Shown here one piece after another: positions 59,636 to 64,000 of a DNA stretch of 64,000 nucleotides; the first letter of the stretch is position 1, and the number at the start of each line of letters is the position of its first letter. The notes under the pieces are model-generated. The model was not told where the DNA came from, did not search any database, and saw only the letters and a list, made by a program, of their open reading frames with translations. The translations under genes and the position numbers were made by a program. This stretch comes from JBAZMA01 sp041649995 (GTDB lineage: Bacteria > Omnitrophota > Gorgyraeia > Velamenicoccales > Velamenicoccaceae), in the NCBI GenBank assembly GCA_041649995.1, contig JBAZMA010000010.1, forward strand, positions 1-64,000. The letters run 5' to 3'.

Positions 59636-60601
59636 CTAATTATCCTTCTTGCGGGGCTTTTTGAACAGGTCCAGGAAGCTGTCCTCATACTGCTCGTAGA
59701 CGCTCCATTTATCCAGTTCTTTTTTCAGCTCAATGGCTTTGGAAAGGTCTTTTTTGGCCATGCGGAAAAGATCGTTGATCCTTTTGCGGGCTGAGTCGGG
59801 CAGGCTTGGAGCCTCTGCCAGGCCCTGCTTGATGATATCGATCTCTTTCTGGTCGATCGGCTTCTCGTCTTCCGGCGGGTTCTTCAGATACTCGATGAGA
59901 TGTTCGATCTCCTGGTTTATCTCCGCGGCGCGTTTTTTGAGTTCCGTCAGGTCCAAAGACAGGTTCAGAAGCCGGCTCAAAACCTCGAGAACCATCATGG
60001 AGGCCAGGGGATTCTCGATCTGAATGGTGTAAAGGGGAATCTCGCCCAGTAGGCAAACGCCCTCCAGCCCCCTCTCCTTGGCCACCCCCAGGATCAGACC
60101 GTTCAAACCGCTGATCTGTCCAGAAGGCATGCTTTTGACTTTCGCCTTCTCAAAATTGGACAGAAGGTCCTTGTTCGTGGCCACGGCGTAGACCTCCGGG
60201 ACCTGCGTATGTTCGATCGGCAGCGGCATGGCGGCAAACGTATAGACAATACGGACCTTCATCGTCTGAATGAACTCCACGATCTCGCTGGCGTAATCGT
60301 ATCCCTTTTCAATGAAGGGTTGCGCGTCGCTGATAAAAATGATCAGGTCGGAGGCCTGGGGATTACGGAAAAAATAAAATCTGCCCACGGGGTGCTGGGG
60401 AATATCGATCAGGTTGTTATCAATCCAGACACCGGATGGGTGAAAATATTCGCAGGACTCAAGGCTGGCGAACTCTTCGGCCCCCAGCGTATCCTTAAGA
60501 TAGGTCGCGGCCTTCAAGGCGACATCCCCCATCCCCGGCCAGGCGGCGATCAGAACGGGATCTTTGAGCCGTATGCGTTTTTTAATGTGTATGGATTTCA
60601 T
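59636..60601 (-). CDS. PAC2 (proteasome-assembly-chaperone-like) family protein
   Basis: 321 residues. The N-terminal A-A-W-P-G-M-G-D-V-A, I-x-x-S-D-A-Q-P and the G-Q-I-S-G-L-N-G-L-I-L-G-V-A segment with L-G-E-I-P-L-Y match the PAC2/COG2047 family, common in archaea and actinobacteria. The C-terminal third is a charged helical region. Its role in bacteria is unknown; no proteasome gene is seen here. Confidence 0.85.
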   Translation of the reverse strand: MKSIHIKKRIRLKDPVLIAAWPGMGDVALKAATYLKDTLGAEEFASLESCEYFHPSGVWIDNNLIDIPQHPVGRFYFFRNPQASDLIIFISDAQPFIEKGYDYASEIVEFIQTMKVRIVYTFAAMPLPIEHTQVPEVYAVATNKDLLSNFEKAKVKSMPSGQISGLNGLILGVAKERGLEGVCLLGEIPLYTIQIENPLASMMVLEVLSRLLNLSLDLTELKKRAAEINQEIEHLIEYLKNPPEDEKPIDQKEIDIIKQGLAEAPSLPDSARKRINDLFRMAKKDLSKAIELKKELDKWSVYEQYEDSFLDLFKKPRKKDN

Positions 60602-60695
60602 GGCGGAGTTATTTTATCCCTTTTTAAGTTCGTGTTCAATAAAAGATTTGCGCGGGCAAAAGCGACCCTCGTCAAAAAAGGAAAACAGCCTGCAT

Positions 60696-61838
60696 TTAGA
60701 CGAAAGAGGACATCTTTTTGTCAAAAATCCGGACAAAGCGTTCCAGCTGCCGCGCCCCGGCCAAAAGGTCGTGGACGCGGACATATTCATCGGTGGCGTG
60801 GGCGCACCCCTTGGCCCCCCAGCCTGTGGCGACGGCGGGAATACCTTTGTTCTTGAAGAACGTGATGACTGTGGCGCCTTCACTGCCCTTGACGCGCGGC
60901 TCCATTCCCGTTTCCTCCCCGGCCTTCAGCAGACACCTGACAAGGGGATGCGTCCGGGAAATCTCATACGGTTGCTGGATGTCCTGCGCGCGAAGATGGA
61001 AGGCGATCCCCGTTTTCTTCCAGGCCGCCCTGATCGCCGCAAGGATTTCACGGGCTTCCATCCCGGGAACAAAACGCAGGTCCGCTTCAAACTCACACCA
61101 GTCCGCGACCATATTGACCTTGTCTCCCCCGTGGATCGTCCCGATATTGATTGTGGGCGGGTTGAGCAAGGTATGGGAAGGAGCCTTGAATTTCAACGTC
61201 TTCAATTCCTTGATCAAAACCAGGGCCCCGTCGATCGCATTGACCCCTCTCTCGGGATAAGCGCCATGGGCTTTTCTCCCTCCCACCTCCACCTTAAAGT
61301 GGATCAGGCCTTTTTGCGCGATAATGACATGCCCTTCATCAGAATCCAGGATCACGGCGAAATCAGGTTTTCGCCTGTTTTTTTCCAGCCACGGCAGAAG
61401 CCCGCGTCCGGAGCCTGTTTCCTCATCGGCTGTGGCCAAAAACATCCAATCTCCCTGCAGAGGGGCGCCGTCCTCTTTAAGGCTGATCATGACCTCCAGG
61501 GCCACGGCCAGATTCCCCTTGCAGTCCGTGGCGCCGCGGCCGTAGATCCTGCCTGCGCGGATAATACCGGAAAACGGATCCAGACTCCAGCCGTTGCCCG
61601 CGGGCACCGTATCCAGGTGCGGGGACAAAAGACAGCAAAATTTTCCTCCGGCGCCTTTCAAAAGGGCTGAACAATTGTCCCGGCGGGGAGAATAGCGAAA
61701 AATTCCGGGAGAATATCCGGCGCGGCGCAATTCTTTCGCGACAAAAGCGGCAATCGAGCGCTCGTCACCAGGCGGGTTCTCGGAATTGATCCGGATCAAC
61801 TGCCGTGTCAACCGAATCAAACGTTCTTTATTAATCAC
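60696..61838 (-). CDS. M20-family metallopeptidase (ArgE/DapE/CPG2-like)
   Basis: 380 residues from a GTG at 61836-61838. Metal ligands: H-L-D-T-V-P (about residue 73), G-R-G-A-T-D-C-K-G (about 100) and the catalytic/ligand pair A-D-E-E-T-G (about 133). The dimerisation domain is present (N-I-G-T-I-H-G-G-D). Substrate (N-acyl amino acid or peptide) cannot be deduced. Confidence 0.9.
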   Translation of the reverse strand: MINKERLIRLTRQLIRINSENPPGDERSIAAFVAKELRRAGYSPGIFRYSPRRDNCSALLKGAGGKFCCLLSPHLDTVPAGNGWSLDPFSGIIRAGRIYGRGATDCKGNLAVALEVMISLKEDGAPLQGDWMFLATADEETGSGRGLLPWLEKNRRKPDFAVILDSDEGHVIIAQKGLIHFKVEVGGRKAHGAYPERGVNAIDGALVLIKELKTLKFKAPSHTLLNPPTINIGTIHGGDKVNMVADWCEFEADLRFVPGMEAREILAAIRAAWKKTGIAFHLRAQDIQQPYEISRTHPLVRCLLKAGEETGMEPRVKGSEGATVITFFKNKGIPAVATGWGAKGCAHATDEYVRVHDLLAGARQLERFVRIFDKKMSSFV

Positions 61839-61971
61839 GGAATCCTCATTTTTAAACGCGGGCCGAACTGACCCCTCTTCAAAATATCACGGGGATTTCG
61901 GAAGGCTCCCCTGTTTCGCCTTCAAAGCGCGACGATTGCCGCAACGATAAAAAGATCAGCTGCTGGCGTAC

Positions 61972-62877
61972 TCATAAAACATACCCCATGTCCTTCAAAA
62001 GCTCACGATTTTCTTTCCATTTTTCTTCCACCCTGACCAAAAGGTCCAGGTAAAATTTTTTCCCGAACATATCTTCCAGTTCACGCCGGGCCGCCTCTCC
62101 GGCCTTTTTCAGGACCGAGCCGTTATGGCCGATGACAATCCCTTTCTGGGAATCCCTTTCCACCAGGATCCTGGCCTTCACATACACCAGCTTCGGATTG
62201 CGGTCTTTGGCCTCCTCCACGAGCACGGCGAGGCTGAAAGGAAGCTCGTCGAGCAGAACGGACAACAGCTTTTCCCGGATGACATCCTGGATCATCCACT
62301 GCCTGGGAAAATCCGTCAGGACATCCTGGGGGTAAAGGGCCTCACCTTCGGGCAGGCGCGCGAAGATCTCCTCCAACAGCCTGTCCAGATTTGTCCCGTC
62401 GAGGGCGCAGATGGGCACAGGCATCACGCGGTGCGTCACTTCGCTCAAAGGCCTGCCCAGCTTCTGTTCCCAGGCCGACAGGTATTCGGGGATATTGGAA
62501 ACAGGCATATCTATTTTATTCAAACCGAGAATAACGGATTTGTTCTGCGCCGACAGCCGCTCTAAGGCCATTTGCTCCTCTTCTCCGACGTGCTTGGACG
62601 AGTCGACGAGATAAACGATGACGTCCGCCCCGGAAAGCGAATCATTGATCAAAGTCACCATGGCCCTGTCCAGGGAGTGCCGGCCGACATGCATGCCCGG
62701 GGTATCGCAGAAAACGATCTGCCCGCGGGGATCATTATAGATGGCGCGGATCTGATGTCGTGTCGTCTGGGGAACAGGCGAAACGATCGCGACTTTCTCG
62801 CCCGCGAGCCGGTTCAAAAGAGTGGACTTCCCGGCATTGGCCCTGCCTATGATCGCGACAACCCCGGCTTTTGTCAT
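61972..62877 (-). CDS. era: Ribosome-assembly GTPase Era
   Basis: 301 residues from the ATG at 62875-62877 that overlaps the upstream stop (ATGA). G domain with G-R-A-N-A-G-K-S-T-L near residue 11, D-T-P-G near 57 and N-K-I-D near 120, then a KH domain with I-V-I-G-H-N-G-S-V-L-K near 250. It binds the 3' end of 16S rRNA during 30S maturation. Confidence 0.95.
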   Translation of the reverse strand: MTKAGVVAIIGRANAGKSTLLNRLAGEKVAIVSPVPQTTRHQIRAIYNDPRGQIVFCDTPGMHVGRHSLDRAMVTLINDSLSGADVIVYLVDSSKHVGEEEQMALERLSAQNKSVILGLNKIDMPVSNIPEYLSAWEQKLGRPLSEVTHRVMPVPICALDGTNLDRLLEEIFARLPEGEALYPQDVLTDFPRQWMIQDVIREKLLSVLLDELPFSLAVLVEEAKDRNPKLVYVKARILVERDSQKGIVIGHNGSVLKKAGEAARRELEDMFGKKFYLDLLVRVEEKWKENRELLKDMGYVL

Positions 62878-64000
62878 GGATGATTCTCCTCTTTTTTCCG
62901 CAGCTCCGAAAGGGATTCCCAAAACAGATATTTGTTCAAAAGCGTGTGATGCCAATCTTCATTGAGATGTCTGCCGACGGTCTTAAGCTCGTAGCGGCTT
63001 TTTAGGGCCTTGCGAAAAACCCGGCAGCGGTCATAGGCGAAACTTGTCGAAACAAGGAAAACCCTCCGGCCCTGCGCCATCGCCGGTTCGATGTCTTTGG
63101 CAAAAAAGGCTTCCATTTTCTCATCGTCGCATGTCACCGGCCTTCGGACGATGTCGCGGGCGGTGTAATGATCCAGAAAGAGCGCTTCATCGACGGCGAT
63201 AACGGCGCTTCCCGGAGGAGTGTTCTTTTCCACCCATCGGGCGAAATCCACCTGGAGGGCATACCGGTGCCTGAATGCCATGGCCGCAAGATTATCATAC
63301 AGGCCGGCCGCCGACAGCCATAGCAGGATGGCGATCGTGGCGTAAACGGCGCGGTTCCGGAAATTCCCCAAAAAATAGGCCTGGGCCGCCAAAAGCGGAA
63401 GCCACGCGATCACCAGATAACGCGTGCCGCTGGAAGAAACGTTGCCGTAAAAAAAATGCAGGATCAGAAACCAGGCCAGGAGAAAAGCGAGTTCTTTTCT
63501 GCGACGATGGATCCAAAGAAGGCCGAACCCGGCCAGGGCAATCACGGCCCCTTCCGGCCGCAGGCTGCCCATCAGCCACTTCAGGGATTTCGGAAGGATA
63601 AAAGAAAAAATCCCCAGAAAACTCGCCTGCTCGCTTTTCGAAAGGACATCCATGAACTGACCGGCCCCCGATTCCATCAGCATAGGCACATAATAGATCA
63701 GGCTTGTTCCCAGGGCGACGCCTGTGAACAGGACAGCCTCCTTGAGACGCGCGACACTCAATCCCCCGAGCGCGAAAAAAAGAATCAGGAGCGCGGGCAA
63801 GACCAAAAGATCCGAAAGCCGGGCCGCCCCGCAAAATCCCAGAAAAAATGCCGCCCAGAACAGGCACGCCCTTCGGCCGTCCCTGAGAAAACACAAAAGA
63901 AAATACGCCGATGAGAGGGCCAGAAAAATGCTGAGGGTGAGGCTCTTGCCGAACGTAGAAATCGCCACGTGAGGGCTGAAACAACTCAAAAGCAAGGCTC
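62874..64000 (-). CDS. Glycosyltransferase (GT39/ArnT-like) membrane protein, N-terminus cut by the window
   Basis: At least 375 codons, open to the right edge. About eight to nine hydrophobic segments, then a soluble C-terminal domain. Looks like the C-terminal part of a polyprenyl-phosphate-dependent glycosyltransferase (PMT/ArnT-type); no motif I can verify identifies the sugar. It overlaps era by 4 bp. Confidence 0.65.
   Translation of the reverse strand, partial: ALLLSCFSPHVAISTFGKSLTLSIFLALSSAYFLLCFLRDGRRACLFWAAFFLGFCGAARLSDLLVLPALLILFFALGGLSVARLKEAVLFTGVALGTSLIYYVPMLMESGAGQFMDVLSKSEQASFLGIFSFILPKSLKWLMGSLRPEGAVIALAGFGLLWIHRRRKELAFLLAWFLILHFFYGNVSSSGTRYLVIAWLPLLAAQAYFLGNFRNRAVYATIAILLWLSAAGLYDNLAAMAFRHRYALQVDFARWVEKNTPPGSAVIAVDEALFLDHYTARDIVRRPVTCDDEKMEAFFAKDIEPAMAQGRRVFLVSTSFAYDRCRVFRKALKSRYELKTVGRHLNEDWHHTLLNKYLFWESLSELRKKEENHP

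Noticed and set aside
1..64000. tRNA or rRNA genes, phage or IS elements
   Set aside because: I found no tRNA cloverleaf, rRNA stretch, transposase, integrase or phage structural gene in the window.

Overview
The window is a dense, almost entirely minus-strand stretch of a chromosome from an anaerobic, Gram-negative-type bacterium. It carries an OmpA-family lipoprotein, an L,D-transpeptidase, an NAD(P)-linked [NiFe] hydrogenase and six radical SAM enzymes. The gene mix and the unusual 7-bp-phased intergenic repeats make me think of an uncultured lineage such as Omnitrophota. That is a low-to-moderate confidence inference, because there is no rRNA or tRNA gene here to anchor it.

Layout, left to right. 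0-7 kb: a membrane protein cut by the window edge, a type IV pilin-like protein whose leader is expanded by five tandem DNA repeats, an uncharacterised radical SAM protein, an rRNA pseudouridine synthase, a response regulator, an M48 lipoprotein peptidase, a thioesterase and rlmN. 7.4-10.6 kb: molybdenum cofactor genes (MOSC, moaC, moaA, moeA). 10.6-19.1 kb: a group 3b hydrogenase operon in the order hydB-hydG-hydD-hydA with its protease and hypC, D, E. It also has an abnormally short hypA and a hypF that encodes only the C-terminal carbamoyltransferase domain. No hypB is present.

19.1-39.3 kb: the highlight, a ~20 kb operon-like cluster that looks like a type II (aromatic) polyketide synthase. 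It has a KS-alpha with intact Cys-His-His, an overlapping KS-beta/chain-length-factor-like partner with all three residues replaced, and an ACP. Around these lie two SRPBCC cyclases, a PF04199-type cyclase, an SDR, a PanE-like reductase, an amidohydrolase of the decarboxylase type, an acyl-CoA ligase and an MFS exporter. Two paralogous cobalamin-binding radical SAM enzymes could replace O2-dependent tailoring. Inside the cluster sits what looks like a complete 5'-deoxyadenosine salvage route (nucleoside phosphorylase, MtnA-type isomerase, class II aldolase fused to SCP2, aldehyde dehydrogenase), which could recycle the radical SAM by-product. A sigma70-type promoter whose -10 lies inside a palindrome precedes the first gene, next to a PadR regulator that overlaps accA.

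39.9-64 kb: mostly housekeeping (accA, L,D-transpeptidase, comM, ompA-like, folE, mnmE, folC, purH, a YchF-like protein without a G domain, an EF-G2-like protein, kamA with an ATP-grasp ligase, an ABC exporter, a HAD phosphatase, a PAC2 protein, an M20 peptidase, era, and a glycosyltransferase-like membrane protein running off the right edge). Intergenic regions hold three separate repeat families: heptamer-phased mosaics, a 9-bp array and a 120-bp repeat with nested palindromes.
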